In this document: piece after piece, positions 19,317 to 29,549 of the stretch
How positions within the stretch are numbered: position 1 is the first letter of the stretch
How the letters are laid out: each line of letters begins with the position of its first letter
Origin: Colwellia psychrerythraea
GTDB lineage: Bacteria > Pseudomonadota > Gammaproteobacteria > Enterobacterales > Alteromonadaceae
DNA: 64,000 bases
Direction: 5' to 3'
NCBI RefSeq assembly: GCF_000764225.1
Contig: NZ_JQED01000003.1
Span: 310,001-374,000 of the forward strand
Made by a program: the position numbers and the translations under genes
Notes under the pieces: model-generated
What the model saw: only the letters and a program-made list of their open reading frames with translations
What the model was told of the DNA's origin: nothing
Databases searched by the model: none

Positions 19317-20360
19317 TCAAATAGTCCAGTATTTTAGTTTTTTTCTTTGCTTTAAGTTTCTAAAAAGATTCAATGGTTTTCGTTTTGTAGCCTGTTTACC
19401 ATTGGTCAAAATGTTTTCAGTTGCTGATAATATGCGTTGAGCCGCCTGACCATCGTGATAAGGATGAAGATCGTCAGCATATGCTTTAATTTCTGCCTTT
19501 AATTTTTTGCTTGGATTAAGTGCTTGCTTAATCGCTGACTCAAGTTGACCTGCACTGTCGATATTGACTAGGTAATCACCGGGCTCTTTATTATTTAAAC
19601 TTACCGTGACTTTATTGAGCAACGAGAATTCACCGATAACTGATGAGGTGTCGGACACCATTATGTCAGCGGTTTGTAGTAACTCATTTATGCTTGATGA
19701 TTCGATTATCTGAAGGTTATCTTTCACTAACGTTTTATATTGCTCTAGCCATTGTGTCGCCATTTTAGGGTGAAACTTGATTAACCAGTGATAATTTTTC
19801 TGCTCACTTAGACGTTTTATTTCATCGAATAATGCAGGAGCAGAAGTTAGGGTAGGAGAAAATGTTGGCGCATAAAGAATGATTTTTTTATCTAGAGCGT
19901 GCAAATCCTCTTTAATTGGCATTGAAGGGGATGTGAATAAATAGTCAAGTTTAGGCCAAGCTGTTTCAACGACATCGAAGAAACCATGTTTTTTTGCTAA
20001 GACATTAAAACGGCTTGTAGTTGCTGGACCATGAGTACAGTAAAGGTCAAAAAAATCACGAATAACAAAGTGACCTTTTTTTTTCCATTCAAGCCCATGA
20101 AACACTTGTACTTTTAAACCGGGAATGAAATTGGGGATTTCATTCCCGGGTGCGAAGCTAGCATCAGGGTTGTATGCTCTTGCGTCATCAATAGAGTTTA
20201 ATACAGATTCATTACTTTGAAAGTAACTTAGGTTAACTTCTCGGCCAATCGCTAACCACTTAACTTCATCACCTTGTGCGAGTATCGCACGCTGCAATGG
20301 TCTAAGTATTTCAAAAGAATAGTTATGGGCGATATAAAATAAGTAACGTTTAACTGTCAT
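19317..20360 (-). CDS. CDP-glycerol glycerophosphotransferase family protein
   Basis: 347 residues resembling the TagB/TagF polyglycerophosphate transferase family. Visible parts are VQVFHGLEWKKKGHF, YCTHGPATTSRF, ILYAPTFSPT, WLIKFHPKM and the nucleotide-binding DIMVSDTSSVIGEF near residue 235. The C-terminal 30 residues are basic (KRKPLNLFRNLKQRKK) and may touch the membrane. It would transfer glycerol phosphate from CDP-glycerol to a glycan or lipid-linked acceptor. The next gene makes CDP-glycerol, which supports the substrate. Such enzymes are best known from Gram-positive teichoic acids; here the acceptor is probably LPS or capsule. Confidence 0.8.
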   Translation of the reverse strand: MTVKRYLFYIAHNYSFEILRPLQRAILAQGDEVKWLAIGREVNLSYFQSNESVLNSIDDARAYNPDASFAPGNEIPNFIPGLKVQVFHGLEWKKKGHFVIRDFFDLYCTHGPATTSRFNVLAKKHGFFDVVETAWPKLDYLFTSPSMPIKEDLHALDKKIILYAPTFSPTLTSAPALFDEIKRLSEQKNYHWLIKFHPKMATQWLEQYKTLVKDNLQIIESSSINELLQTADIMVSDTSSVIGEFSLLNKVTVSLNNKEPGDYLVNIDSAGQLESAIKQALNPSKKLKAEIKAYADDLHPYHDGQAAQRILSATENILTNGKQATKRKPLNLFRNLKQRKKLKYWTI

Positions 20361-20378
20361 AAGTGGGCTCGGAATAAA

Positions 20379-20774
20379 TTATAGTCGCTTGGTTTTAACT
20401 ACTTCGATAATTTCTGTAGTTGAAACTGAAGGGGTGCGAGGTAAATAAATCACTTGGCAGATATCTTTTAAATGGTCAAATTTACCTTGCCAATCATCAC
20501 CCATAACTAATATATCGGCATTATAATACTTTATGTAATCAGCTTTGAGCTCTAATGACTCTTCTAAAAAAACTTCATCAACACAGCGCATCGAGCGAAT
20601 AATGTGTTGACGATCGTCCTCACAATAAATAGGTGGTCGACCTTTTTTGGCTATATTTAATTTATCAGAAGACACACCAACGATTAGATGTTCACCGTGC
20701 AGTTTTGCGCGTTCAATAATATTTACATGGCCAACATGAAAAATATCGTAAGTACCAAAAGTGATAACCCTCAT
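20379..20774 (-). CDS. tagD: Glycerol-3-phosphate cytidylyltransferase
   Basis: 131 residues, the normal size for TagD. GTYDIFHVGHVNIIERA carries the HxGH nucleotidyltransferase signature, and YLPRTPSVSTTEIIE is the RTxGISTT-like C-terminal motif. It makes CDP-glycerol from CTP and glycerol 3-phosphate in the cytoplasm. It lies 18 bp upstream of the glycerophosphotransferase gene, on the same strand. AGGAG precedes the ATG. Ethanolamine-phosphate or other cytidylyltransferases share the fold, but length and partner favour TagD. Confidence 0.88.
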   Translation of the reverse strand: MRVITFGTYDIFHVGHVNIIERAKLHGEHLIVGVSSDKLNIAKKGRPPIYCEDDRQHIIRSMRCVDEVFLEESLELKADYIKYYNADILVMGDDWQGKFDHLKDICQVIYLPRTPSVSTTEIIEVVKTKRL

Positions 20775-20805
20775 CGTTGCTTGCTCCTAACGTGTAAGTT
20801 TAAGT

Positions 20806-22311
20806 CTACCAAGTATATGATATGCCAGTTTGCACAAAATTCTCACCATAATTGTTTCTACCTAAATATAACTTCAAAGTTAAGAAGTTTGAGTTAATTA
20901 CTTGGTGATACTTCATTTCTAGCTCATGTGCTTGTTGATAATCAGCATAACTGGATTGGTTAAAGTTTGCTGTGCGATATAAAAAGGATATTTGAGAGTC
21001 ACCAGTATTTTGCCAATCAAGTCGAACACTGCCGGCTTCACCACCTACAAAATCATTAGCATCTTTCATGCTACCCCACCAGTGGCCCATTTTTACTTCG
21101 TCATTTGAATAACCTTCACCATAAATGTGATGGGTGTACCATGCGCTTTGAAAAGTAGTAAACTCCATATTTAACGATAGCGAGTCACCTATATAAGGTA
21201 GAAATAAACCAAAACTGTTGGCTAAGTTAGCTAGTTTATAATTACTAAAATTGTTAGTGTCTTCGCCCGCGTATTCGTAATATAAGCTAAAAGGCACATC
21301 AAACCAATTAAGATCAAATTTATTGCTAATAGAAGCTTGTTGGTTACCAAACTCTTCGCTGCAATCTTGTAAATCTGTGTCACCACTACCATCTCTAACA
21401 CAGTTATCACTATTAACTGGGTCTATGATAGCATTCCAAATATCGCCTAAAGAAATACTCTCTTCGCCACCAGCAAATATAAAAGTACGATTAAAACCAA
21501 TTGTCCACCAATCAAAGGGTTGTGCGCTGAAATGCATGGTAAGCAAAGCTGGCTCACCTGAAACCGCGGGCTTGTCAATATCGAACCGGATGCCCTCTTG
21601 CTCATCTAATAAGCCGATAGACATTTCATACTTTATTTTAAAATCTGTTATTAGTTTAGGGTTGCTAATAGTTACGCTTAGTGGTGGCTTTGCTTGCGTC
21701 GATAACAGCACTGAACTCTCTTGAAATGGTGAAAGCCAATGCTCACGGTAGCCTATATCTACTTGAAAAATATCTGCACCAATAGAGACAAAACTATTGT
21801 TTCTAAGGTAATCACCGTTCTCATAATACACACCACCAGCATTGATGATTACATATTGGTTCGCTTGCCAAAAACTTGCAAAACTAGCTTGATAACTAGC
21901 GTCAGCCATTTGCCCTCGTTGATTGGGTAAAAGGATGTTCTCTTTATTGGCATAATTTAATTGAACTGTCGCATGGGTCAATGCCGCTGTTTGTTTATAT
22001 CGTTTTAAATAGGTGTTTATACGGCGATACAAACTTGGGTGAGTGTCTACAATAGTTTTTAAATAACGATTTATAGTTGCGGCATGATAAGGTTTTGTTA
22101 AAAGTGGTAACTTTGCTACCGTAGCTAAACGTTGTAACTCAAGCTCGATTAGCGGCTCCATTTGCAATGGCAAGTAGGGTGATGGCCCTTTGGCAAAAGT
22201 GTTAATACTACCTAGTATCATGAATGTGGAGGTTATGATAACCCAATATAAAATTTTAAATAAATTTAACAAGTTGAGATTCACTGGTTGACTAAAGGCG
22301 AAAGGAAACAT
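20806..22311 (-). CDS. Capsule assembly Wzi family outer-membrane protein
   Basis: 501 residues from the ATG at 22311, chosen because AGG stands six bases upstream; a TTG at 22323 is an alternative. A signal peptide (LLNLFKILYWVIITSTFMI to NTFAKG) precedes a helical part and then a barrel-like region with many aromatic alternating strands, ending in TGISYTW. It resembles the Wzi family, which binds capsule polymer to the outer membrane. It lies upstream of tagD, 31 bp away, probably in the same operon. The Cys-bearing insertion around NSDNCVRDGSGDTDLQDC may be a calcium or disulfide loop. Confidence 0.75.
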   Translation of the reverse strand: MFPFAFSQPVNLNLLNLFKILYWVIITSTFMILGSINTFAKGPSPYLPLQMEPLIELELQRLATVAKLPLLTKPYHAATINRYLKTIVDTHPSLYRRINTYLKRYKQTAALTHATVQLNYANKENILLPNQRGQMADASYQASFASFWQANQYVIINAGGVYYENGDYLRNNSFVSIGADIFQVDIGYREHWLSPFQESSVLLSTQAKPPLSVTISNPKLITDFKIKYEMSIGLLDEQEGIRFDIDKPAVSGEPALLTMHFSAQPFDWWTIGFNRTFIFAGGEESISLGDIWNAIIDPVNSDNCVRDGSGDTDLQDCSEEFGNQQASISNKFDLNWFDVPFSLYYEYAGEDTNNFSNYKLANLANSFGLFLPYIGDSLSLNMEFTTFQSAWYTHHIYGEGYSNDEVKMGHWWGSMKDANDFVGGEAGSVRLDWQNTGDSQISFLYRTANFNQSSYADYQQAHELEMKYHQVINSNFLTLKLYLGRNNYGENFVQTGISYTW

Positions 22312-22518
22312 TTTACCTAGCAAAAAGTGTAATTGCTAGGTTGAGTTATCCAATTAAAAGAGCATTTTACCAATTAATAACAAGTGTGAACTGTTATTAG
22401 ATTTTTCAGAGTTCAATTCTTATTACTTTTGTGCTCCATTTTTACTAAGAACAGTCTTATAAGCTCTAGTTTTTAGTCTCTGTCATAAAAATTTTTCCTT
22501 TGTAAAAAAAAGCAGTGG

Positions 22519-22524
22519 TATAAT
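22519..22524 (+). promoter_or_regulatory. Candidate -10 element upstream of ugd
   Basis: A perfect TATAAT 70 bp before the ugd start, in a divergent 280-bp intergenic region. No clear -35 at standard spacing. The rest of the region is AT-rich with nothing else I recognise. Confidence 0.35.
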
Positions 22525-22594
22525 AAGATAATTAAAAAATATTAGTTTTAGTAGCCTACTGAATGTTAAAAGAAATGGCTTGTTGGAGAAAAAA

Positions 22595-23761
22595 TTGAAA
22601 ATAGCGATTGTAGGAACGGGCTACGTTGGTTTATCTAATGCAATGTTGCTAGCTCAACATAATGAAGTGGTTGCGCTTGATATAAATGAAGATAAAATTG
22701 CCTTATTGAATAAAAAAATATCGCCAATAGCTGATAAAGAAATTGAGTCTTTTTTAACTCAAGAGTCATTAAATTTTTGTGCGACATTAGATTCTCGTCT
22801 AGCTTTCCAAGAAGTAGATTTTGTAATTGTCGCGACACCAACAGATTACGATGTTGAAAACAATTACTTCGACACTTCTTCTGTTGAAGCTGTAATTAAA
22901 GATGTTATTGCTATTAATCCAGATGCAATTATTGTGATTAAATCAACTGTCCCTGTTGGATTTACTCAGCGAATTAGAAGAGAATTCTCATGTGAAAACA
23001 TCCTATTTTCACCTGAGTTCTTACGTGAAGGTAAAGCGTTGTATGATAACTTACATCCATCGCGTATTATTATCGGTGAAAAATCTGTACGAGCACAAAC
23101 CTTGGCTAATCTTTTAAAGCAAGGAGCAATAAAAAAGGACGTTGACGTTTTATTTACGGATTCAACAGAGGCTGAAGCGATTAAGTTATTTTCTAATACT
23201 TATTTAGCGATGCGCGTTTCGTTTTTCAATGAACTCGATAGTTATGCAGAAGCACATAAGCTTAATTCGAAACAGATAATTGAAGGAGTTAGTTTAGACC
23301 CGCGTATTGGCTCTCATTATAATAACCCATCATTTGGCTATGGCGGTTATTGCTTACCAAAAGATACGAAGCAGTTGTTAGCAAACTATCGTGATGTACC
23401 AAATAACTTGATTAGAGCTATTGTTGATGCGAATACTACTCGCAAAGACTTCATTGCTGACAGTATTATTAAACGCGATCCTAAAGTGGTAGGTGTTTAT
23501 CGGCTCATTATGAAAACAGGATCAGATAACTTCCGAGCTTCATCAATTCAAGGAATTTTAAAGCGTATTAAAGCTAAAGGAATTGAGGTTATTATTTATG
23601 AGCCTGAACTAGATGAAGAAGAATTCTTTCATTCATCAGTCTTTAGCAGTTTATCTAAATTTAAAGATAAATCGGATGTGATCGTTTCAAACCGTATGGC
23701 TGATGAATTAACGGATGTAGCAAGTAAAGTTTATACGCGTGATTTGTTTGGTTCTGATTAG
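22595..23761 (+). CDS. ugd: UDP-glucose 6-dehydrogenase
   Basis: 388 residues from a TTG at 22595, chosen because GGAG lies seven bases upstream and the protein then starts directly with the Rossmann motif ([14 protein letters not shown]). The catalytic cysteine is in [12 protein letters not shown], with [14 protein letters not shown] and FSPEFLREG segments also typical. It oxidises UDP-glucose to UDP-glucuronate with two NAD. The length is that of the short E. coli-type enzyme. The following epimerase gene, 29 bp on, uses the product. Both genes start with TTG. Confidence 0.93.
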   Translation: MKIAIVGTGYVGLSNAMLLAQHNEVVALDINEDKIALLNKKISPIADKEIESFLTQESLNFCATLDSRLAFQEVDFVIVATPTDYDVENNYFDTSSVEAVIKDVIAINPDAIIVIKSTVPVGFTQRIRREFSCENILFSPEFLREGKALYDNLHPSRIIIGEKSVRAQTLANLLKQGAIKKDVDVLFTDSTEAEAIKLFSNTYLAMRVSFFNELDSYAEAHKLNSKQIIEGVSLDPRIGSHYNNPSFGYGGYCLPKDTKQLLANYRDVPNNLIRAIVDANTTRKDFIADSIIKRDPKVVGVYRLIMKTGSDNFRASSIQGILKRIKAKGIEVIIYEPELDEEEFFHSSVFSSLSKFKDKSDVIVSNRMADELTDVASKVYTRDLFGSD

Positions 23762-23790
23762 TGTGAAATATTATTGAAAAGGATATTGTT

Positions 23791-24798
23791 TTGAAATATT
23801 TAGTAACAGGCGCAGCTGGTTTTATAGGTTTTCATGTTGTTCAACGTTTATGTGAAGCAGGCCATCAAGTTATTGGTGTAGATAACTTAAATGATTATTA
23901 CGATGTGAATCTAAAACTTGCACGCTTAAAAGTATTAGAAAATGAAGGTTTATTTAGTTTTGTAAAGTTAAATCTTGCCGACAGAGAAGGTGTTTCTCAG
24001 CTTTTTTCTATGCAAAAATTCCATAGAGTTATCCATTTGGCCGCACAAGCTGGTGTTCGCTATTCAATTGACAACCCTATGGCCTATGCAGACAGCAATC
24101 TAGTTGGTCATCTCACTATTTTAGAGGGGTGTAGAAATAACGATGTAGAACATCTTGTTTATGCATCTTCGAGCTCTGTATACGGTTTAAATAACAAGGT
24201 ACCATTTGCTACCTCTGATAGCGTTGAACACCCTATCTCTTTGTATGCAGCGACTAAAAAATCGAATGAGCTAATGTCGCATACATACTCTCATTTATAT
24301 GGTGTACCGACAACGGGATTACGGTTCTTTACTGTTTATGGCCCTTGGGGACGTCCGGATATGGCTTTATTCAAGTTTACTAAAGCCATTATAAATGGTG
24401 ATAGCATTGACGTTTATAATAATGGAGATATGCGTCGAGATTTTACTTACATTGATGATATTGTTGAGGGAATTTTACGCGTTCAAAATATTATTCCACA
24501 GGGAAATAAAAACTGGCAGGTAGAAACAGGCAGCGCCGCGCAAAGTACAGCACCTTACCAACTTTATAATATTGGTAACGGTAACCCAATAAAATTAACT
24601 GAATTTATTGGATCACTGGAAAACTCAATTGGTATCAAAGCGAAGCAAAATTTAATGCCAATGCAACCGGGTGACGTCTATCAAACGTATGCTGATGTGG
24701 ATGATCTTTTTAATGCAACGGGCTATAAACCAGCGATGACTGTTAGCCGAGGTGTTGATAATTTTGTCAATTGGTATCGCGACTTTTATCAGGTCTAA
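23791..24798 (+). CDS. UDP-glucuronate 4-epimerase family protein
   Basis: 335 residues, an extended short-chain dehydrogenase. It has TGAAGFIGFHV, DNLNDYYDVNLKLARL, HLAAQAGVRYS, the catalytic Ser-Tyr-Lys set (ASSSSVYG; YAATKKSNE), and FFTVYGPWGRPDMALFKF, all characteristic of UDP-GlcA/UDP-GalA 4-epimerases. It probably converts UDP-glucuronate to UDP-galacturonate for surface glycan. The start is TTG with AAGGAT upstream. It follows ugd in one operon, closed by a terminator at 24831. UDP-glucose epimerase activity is the less likely alternative. Confidence 0.85.
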   Translation: MKYLVTGAAGFIGFHVVQRLCEAGHQVIGVDNLNDYYDVNLKLARLKVLENEGLFSFVKLNLADREGVSQLFSMQKFHRVIHLAAQAGVRYSIDNPMAYADSNLVGHLTILEGCRNNDVEHLVYASSSSVYGLNNKVPFATSDSVEHPISLYAATKKSNELMSHTYSHLYGVPTTGLRFFTVYGPWGRPDMALFKFTKAIINGDSIDVYNNGDMRRDFTYIDDIVEGILRVQNIIPQGNKNWQVETGSAAQSTAPYQLYNIGNGNPIKLTEFIGSLENSIGIKAKQNLMPMQPGDVYQTYADVDDLFNATGYKPAMTVSRGVDNFVNWYRDFYQV

Positions 24799-24830
24799 TG
24801 TTTGCTTTATTTTTACTTAGTTATCAAATA

Positions 24831-24861
24831 AGAAGGGGATGTTTAGCATCCCCTTCTGTTT
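24831..24861. terminator. Strong terminator between convergent glycan genes
   Basis: AGAAGGGGATG (24831-24841), loop TTTAG, CATCCCCTTCT (24847-24857), then GTTT. An 11-bp perfect stem between convergent genes. Confidence 0.85.
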
Positions 24862-24893
24862 AATGACTGCTTTAACTTTTACTGAGTGTATAG

Positions 24894-25988
24894 CTAAGTT
24901 TGTGCTAAAATTTTCTCAAAATAAGCTTTCATGTTTTTCACTGTTTTTCGGTGTGACATTTTATCTTTAATAATGTCTTGCGCATGATGAGACAGCTTTT
25001 CTAGCAATACTCTATCGTTATAAAGCATTCTTACTTTATCTGCGATAGCCTGTACATCACCAATAGGCACTAGGTAACCATTAAAGCCATTTTCTATTGT
25101 TTCTACAACACCGTCATTAGCAGAGGACACCACAGGAGTACCATTTGATAGAGATTCTAATACCGTACGCGTTAAACCTTCTTTGCTCAGTGAAGGCAGT
25201 ATCAACAGGTCACATGCTTTAGCAATTGCGGGAACATCATTTCTAAAACCAGGCTGTAAAATACGCTCACTCATACCTGAGTTATTAATTTGGTCGATAA
25301 AGGGTTGTTTTTTTAAGTTATCACCCACTAAAATAATACGTAAGTCCTCAATGTCATTAAGGTTTTTTGCGGCATCAAGCAATATGTGAGTGCCTTTATG
25401 ATGTCTTGGACTACCAACACACAATATATTGAAGTACTTTTTGTTACTGCCTAAGCTCTCTAAATCAACTGCTTCTTCTTTGTACCAATTTAAATCGTGG
25501 CCTTTATATATAGTTTCAACGTTAGCTTTGATAGCACTTCTTACTTTTTCTTTTACATTCGCTGATACCGCGCTTGAAACACCGATAACACCGTTAATAC
25601 GTGGATGTAACATACATAGGTAATTGCTCGGATCTGTTTTATACATGCCGCCAGAGGTGCCACGGTAAACTATTAATTTAGCCTTGGTTCCTATACAAGC
25701 AAAAGCGGCATTGGGAATGCCCTTTGATTCCGTTGCATAAACAATATCAATATTATTGGCTTTGATATATTGACGAATTTGTTTGATTACAGCCCAGCTA
25801 TGTTTTTTAAGTGTTTTCAACTCAATAAACGTTACTTTGGAGTTTTTGTATCTTTCAATGTAGGCATTAGTACCACTAGACATAATGGTAACGTCATGCC
25901 CAGCTTCAGCTAAAGCTATATAGCACTCAGCTTCTGGACGTACCGCATTATAAGAGCGCCCACGGTTTGGGATGATTAATATTTTCAT
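24894..25988 (-). CDS. Glycosyltransferase family 4 (GT-B fold)
   Basis: 364 residues with an N-terminal Rossmann half (MKILIIPNRGR to about 170) and a C-terminal half with ILCVGSPRHHKGTHILLDA, LILPSLSKEGLTRTVLESLSNGTPVVSSANDG. The EGLTRTVLE segment is the EX7E donor-binding signature of GT4. It probably adds a sugar to the lipid-linked glycan of this locus. AGGAAC precedes the ATG. It lies downstream of the colitose genes on the same strand, about 130 bp from colD. Donor and acceptor cannot be told. Confidence 0.85.
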   Translation of the reverse strand: MKILIIPNRGRSYNAVRPEAECYIALAEAGHDVTIMSSGTNAYIERYKNSKVTFIELKTLKKHSWAVIKQIRQYIKANNIDIVYATESKGIPNAAFACIGTKAKLIVYRGTSGGMYKTDPSNYLCMLHPRINGVIGVSSAVSANVKEKVRSAIKANVETIYKGHDLNWYKEEAVDLESLGSNKKYFNILCVGSPRHHKGTHILLDAAKNLNDIEDLRIILVGDNLKKQPFIDQINNSGMSERILQPGFRNDVPAIAKACDLLILPSLSKEGLTRTVLESLSNGTPVVSSANDGVVETIENGFNGYLVPIGDVQAIADKVRMLYNDRVLLEKLSHHAQDIIKDKMSHRKTVKNMKAYFEKILAQT

Positions 25989-26121
25989 TTTTGTTCCTGA
26001 TAACTACAAACGTACGCAGAAAAAGGCTCCTGTCAATAAACACTCATCCTTCTAGTGGTGATTGAAGCGTATTGCAAAGTGATCTTCTTGTCTGGTTATC
26101 TGTTTAAAGTTATTAATAAGG

Positions 26122-27294
26122 TTATAACAATACTTTAGCGAGCAGCTTAATTTCTTTCTCAATATCATTTTGATGATTACCAACAAATAAACCGTGTTGG
26201 TCGATATATTCTGCAACTTCTACTGTGCCTGATACTTCATAGTCAAAATACTCTAAAACCTGAGTGTTTTTGAGAAAATTCCCCGTAACAATAGGGCGAC
26301 ATTCAATACCATTTTCTGTTAATAATATGACTAATTCTGCTCGGCTGTACGGGGCATTTTCTTTTAAAACTAATGAAAATCCAAACCAACTACTTTTGCC
26401 AGTCTCTTGTTGAATCTCTATATAGGCATGATTGGCAAACAAGTCTTGGAATAAACGTGCGTTTTTTTGCCTAGTTTCGATAAATTCGGGTAGTTTCTTT
26501 AGTTGTTCAATACCTAATGCTCCACTCATTTCTAGTGGTCTTGCATTGTAACCGGGTAGCATAAATTTAAACGACTCTTCAAATGGATCATCGCTCTTTT
26601 CACCACTCACTTGATTAAATTTAGGTAAGTTTCTAGTCCAGCCATGGGCGCGAATACAGAGTAAAATATGATAAAGTTCTTCGTCATCGGTAACAATGCA
26701 ACCACCTTCCATAGTGGCGATATGGTGTGAGAAAAATGAACTAAATGTGCCCATAACACCAAAAGTTCCTGCCTGTTTTTCCTCAATTGTGGCGCCCATA
26801 GACTCACAGTTATCTTCGAGAATAAAGATATCACGGTCGCCAATAATTTCATTCATCTTGGCGTAGTCATTTGGGTTGCCGAGTAAGTTTACCGACAATA
26901 TCGCTTTAGTTTTGTCAGTAATTGCCGCGGCTAGCTTCTCTAAGTCGATGTTGAGTGTTTTACGGTCAATATCGACAAACTTAACTTTTAAGCCATATTG
27001 TTGTAGTGGAAAATAGGTAGTTGACCATGAAACCACGGGTACAATAATCTCGTCACCACGCTGTAACTTAAGCGCAGGGTTCTTGGTGAAAAATAGTGAA
27101 GCTATCATCAACAAATTAGCGGTAGAGCCAGAACTCACCATCACTGAATATTTTGAACCGAAAAATTCAGCAAAGTCTTTTTCATATTGTGCAACATGTT
27201 TACCCATAGTAAACATGTCTGAATCTATTACCTTTTGAATTGCGCCAAATTCACGCTCATCCCAAGTACTACTTGCCAGAGAATAATTAGTCAT
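26122..27294 (-). CDS. colD: GDP-4-keto-6-deoxymannose 3-dehydratase (ColD-like, PLP/His type)
   Basis: 390 residues of the DegT/DnrJ aminotransferase fold. The PLP lysine is replaced by histidine: FSSFFSHHIATMEGG (about residues 188-202 of the longer reading), the hallmark of ColD, which removes the 3-hydroxyl of GDP-4-keto-6-deoxymannose. LEDNCESMGA holds the PLP-pairing aspartate. Start chosen at ATG 27294 with AGGTGAG upstream; it overlaps the end of colC by 8 bp, so translation is probably coupled. Gmd and ColC are encoded immediately upstream, giving the complete known GDP-L-colitose pathway. Confidence 0.88.
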   Translation of the reverse strand: MTNYSLASSTWDEREFGAIQKVIDSDMFTMGKHVAQYEKDFAEFFGSKYSVMVSSGSTANLLMIASLFFTKNPALKLQRGDEIIVPVVSWSTTYFPLQQYGLKVKFVDIDRKTLNIDLEKLAAAITDKTKAILSVNLLGNPNDYAKMNEIIGDRDIFILEDNCESMGATIEEKQAGTFGVMGTFSSFFSHHIATMEGGCIVTDDEELYHILLCIRAHGWTRNLPKFNQVSGEKSDDPFEESFKFMLPGYNARPLEMSGALGIEQLKKLPEFIETRQKNARLFQDLFANHAYIEIQQETGKSSWFGFSLVLKENAPYSRAELVILLTENGIECRPIVTGNFLKNTQVLEYFDYEVSGTVEVAEYIDQHGLFVGNHQNDIEKEIKLLAKVLL

Positions 27295-28228
27295 TAGCTT
27301 GCTCACCTAAATTTTGTTCATTTAAAAAAAACTGTACTGTATTTTTCAAGCCTTCAGTTAAATCTGTTTTGTAAGACCAGCCAAATGCCTTGAGTTTGTT
27401 ATCGTCAATCAATTTTTGCTTCATACCTACAGGTTTTGTTAAATCATGTTTAAAGGTACCTGAAAAGCCGACAACCTCTGCAATACGTTGATAATACTCA
27501 TTGATGGTGAAGTCCTCGCCTAACCCTACGTTAAGGTTTTGTGGCATAAGGGAAAAATTTTCTATAGCGTAAAAAATAAAATCAGCTAAATCTCCGGCAT
27601 ACATAAATTCACGCCTTGCTTTACCATCTCCCCAAATATCTATTTCAGTTAAACCTTCTTGCTTGGCATCAATTATCTTTCGAATAACAGCAGGGATCAT
27701 ATGTGAATTATGAGGAGAAAACTTGTCATGACGGCCATATAAATTACAAGGGATAATGGTTTTATATGACAGCTCTGACTCTTCCTGGCTAATGTATTCA
27801 CATAAACGAGTCGAGGCAATTTTTGCTAACGCATAACCTTCGTTGGTAGGCTCTAATTCGCCTTTAAGGATTAATTCTTCTGATAAAGGATTTAAAGCAT
27901 CACGAGGATACATACATGAGCTACTTAAATTTAAAAATTGTTTTATACCGCAATGCTTAGCTAAGTTAAGAATATTTAGCCCCATTTGCATGTTATCGAC
28001 TAAAAATTTAACTGGGTGAGCCATATTGGCCTGAATTCCACCAACGATACCCGCAGCATGAATAATCATATCTGGTTTATGTTCATCTAAATACGCTTGT
28101 GTTGAAACAGCGTCGAGTAAATTCAGTACTTTGCTACTTGGGGAGAGAAAAACATGTTGATGCTGATCAGCTAGTTCAAGAATATTCTTGCCGACCATGC
28201 CATTTGCACCCGTTAATAAAATCTTCAT
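27287..28228 (-). CDS. colC: GDP-colitose synthase (ColC-like) epimerase/reductase
   Basis: 313 residues, a short-chain dehydrogenase of the GDP-fucose synthase family: LLTGANGMVGKNILE, HAAGIVGGIQANMAHPV, SSSCMYPRDA, the Tyr-x3-Lys pair in GYALAKIAS, and NLYGRHDKFSPHNSHMIPA. Enzymes of this family make GDP-L-fucose or, in ColC, epimerise C5 and reduce C4 to give GDP-L-colitose. Because colD overlaps its end and gmd lies 13 bp upstream, ColC is preferred. GDP-fucose synthase is the alternative and would be hard to exclude from sequence alone. Confidence 0.78.
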   Translation of the reverse strand: MKILLTGANGMVGKNILELADQHQHVFLSPSSKVLNLLDAVSTQAYLDEHKPDMIIHAAGIVGGIQANMAHPVKFLVDNMQMGLNILNLAKHCGIKQFLNLSSSCMYPRDALNPLSEELILKGELEPTNEGYALAKIASTRLCEYISQEESELSYKTIIPCNLYGRHDKFSPHNSHMIPAVIRKIIDAKQEGLTEIDIWGDGKARREFMYAGDLADFIFYAIENFSLMPQNLNVGLGEDFTINEYYQRIAEVVGFSGTFKHDLTKPVGMKQKLIDDNKLKAFGWSYKTDLTEGLKNTVQFFLNEQNLGEQAND

Positions 28229-28241
28229 TGATATCCTTATA

Positions 28242-29366
28242 TTATTCTACGCTAGTCGAATTTTGGTATCCATGTGCTTTTAAAATGGCTTGTTGTTTGG
28301 CTTTACTAAGATCATTAGCGACCATCTCACTACACATTTCCTCCACTGTAATTTGTGGTACCCAGCCTAGTTTTGCTTTCGCTTTAGATGGGTCACCTAA
28401 CAGGGTCTCAACTTCAGCTGGACGGAAATATCGCGGATCGACTTTAATAATAATATCACCCTCTTTTAATGCTGGGGCGTTATCTCCGGTAATTCTGCTT
28501 ACTCGTGCTACTTCATTTACGCCTTCACCACTGAATGTTAGCTCTATCCCTGCTTCAAGTGCCGACAACACCACAAACTCACGAACACTAATTTGTTTAC
28601 CTGTAGCAATAACAAAATCATCGGCTTTTTCTTGCTGCAACATCATCCACTGCATTCTGACATAATCTTTAGCATGTCCCCAATCACGCAATGCATCCAT
28701 ATTACCTAGGTATAAACATGACTCTATACCTTGAGCAATATTAGCAATAGCACGGGTGATCTTTCTGGTTACAAATGTTTCACCACGACGGGGAGATTCG
28801 TGGTTGAATAAAATTCCGTTACAAGCGTACATGCCATAAGACTCTCGATAATTGACTACTATCCAATAAGCATACATTTTTGCTACAGCATAGGGAGAGC
28901 GAGGGTGAAAAGGTGTCGTTTCTGTTTGGGGTATTTCTTGAACTTCGCCATAAAGTTCAGACGTAGAGGCTTGATAAAATTTAGTTTTCTTTTCCAGACC
29001 TAAAAACCGAATAGCTTCGAGTAGACGTAAAGTGCCAATAGCGTCAACGTCGGCAGTATATTCTGGACATTCGAATGATACAGCTACGTGGGACTGCGCA
29101 CCTAAATTGTACACCTCGTCAGGTTGAACGTCTTTCAAAATACGCGTTAAGTTTGATGAGTCGGTTAAATCACCATAATGAAGGAAAAACTTTTGATTTT
29201 TTTCATGATTATCTTGATATATATGATCAATTCGTTCGGTATTTAATGAAGACGCTCGACGTTTAATACCATGTACTTCATAACCTTTCTCTAATAAAAG
29301 TTCCGCTAAATATGAACCATCTTGCCCAGTAATACCGGTAATAAGAGCCACTTTATTTGTTGTCAT
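28242..29366 (-). CDS. gmd: GDP-mannose 4,6-dehydratase
   Basis: 374 residues from the ATG at 29366 with AGGA eight bases upstream. Signatures are [41 protein letters not shown], the catalytic [14 protein letters not shown] and [13 protein letters not shown], and [21 protein letters not shown]. It converts GDP-mannose to GDP-4-keto-6-deoxymannose, the shared precursor of GDP-fucose and GDP-colitose. It is the first gene of gmd-colC-colD. Confidence 0.95.
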   Translation of the reverse strand: MTTNKVALITGITGQDGSYLAELLLEKGYEVHGIKRRASSLNTERIDHIYQDNHEKNQKFFLHYGDLTDSSNLTRILKDVQPDEVYNLGAQSHVAVSFECPEYTADVDAIGTLRLLEAIRFLGLEKKTKFYQASTSELYGEVQEIPQTETTPFHPRSPYAVAKMYAYWIVVNYRESYGMYACNGILFNHESPRRGETFVTRKITRAIANIAQGIESCLYLGNMDALRDWGHAKDYVRMQWMMLQQEKADDFVIATGKQISVREFVVLSALEAGIELTFSGEGVNEVARVSRITGDNAPALKEGDIIIKVDPRYFRPAEVETLLGDPSKAKAKLGWVPQITVEEMCSEMVANDLSKAKQQAILKAHGYQNSTSVE

Positions 29367-29549
29367 GTCCACGTTCCTAGAAGAGGGAAGTTAATTCCAA
29401 GTAAATTTTACTGATTATAACGATAATTGCAGGGTAAATCTTGGTTTAATTGTATGATAATTGTCAATAAAAGAAGTCTTCACTTTGTAGTGAAACTAAT
29501 GGCTGTTAATATAGTGTTATGTTTTAATCATAACTAGGCAATTTATCCT

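Noticed and set aside
27287..28228. GDP-L-fucose synthase (fcl)
   Set aside because: The family cannot separate Fcl from ColC by eye, but overlap with a His-type ColD gene favours ColC. Kept as the alternative.
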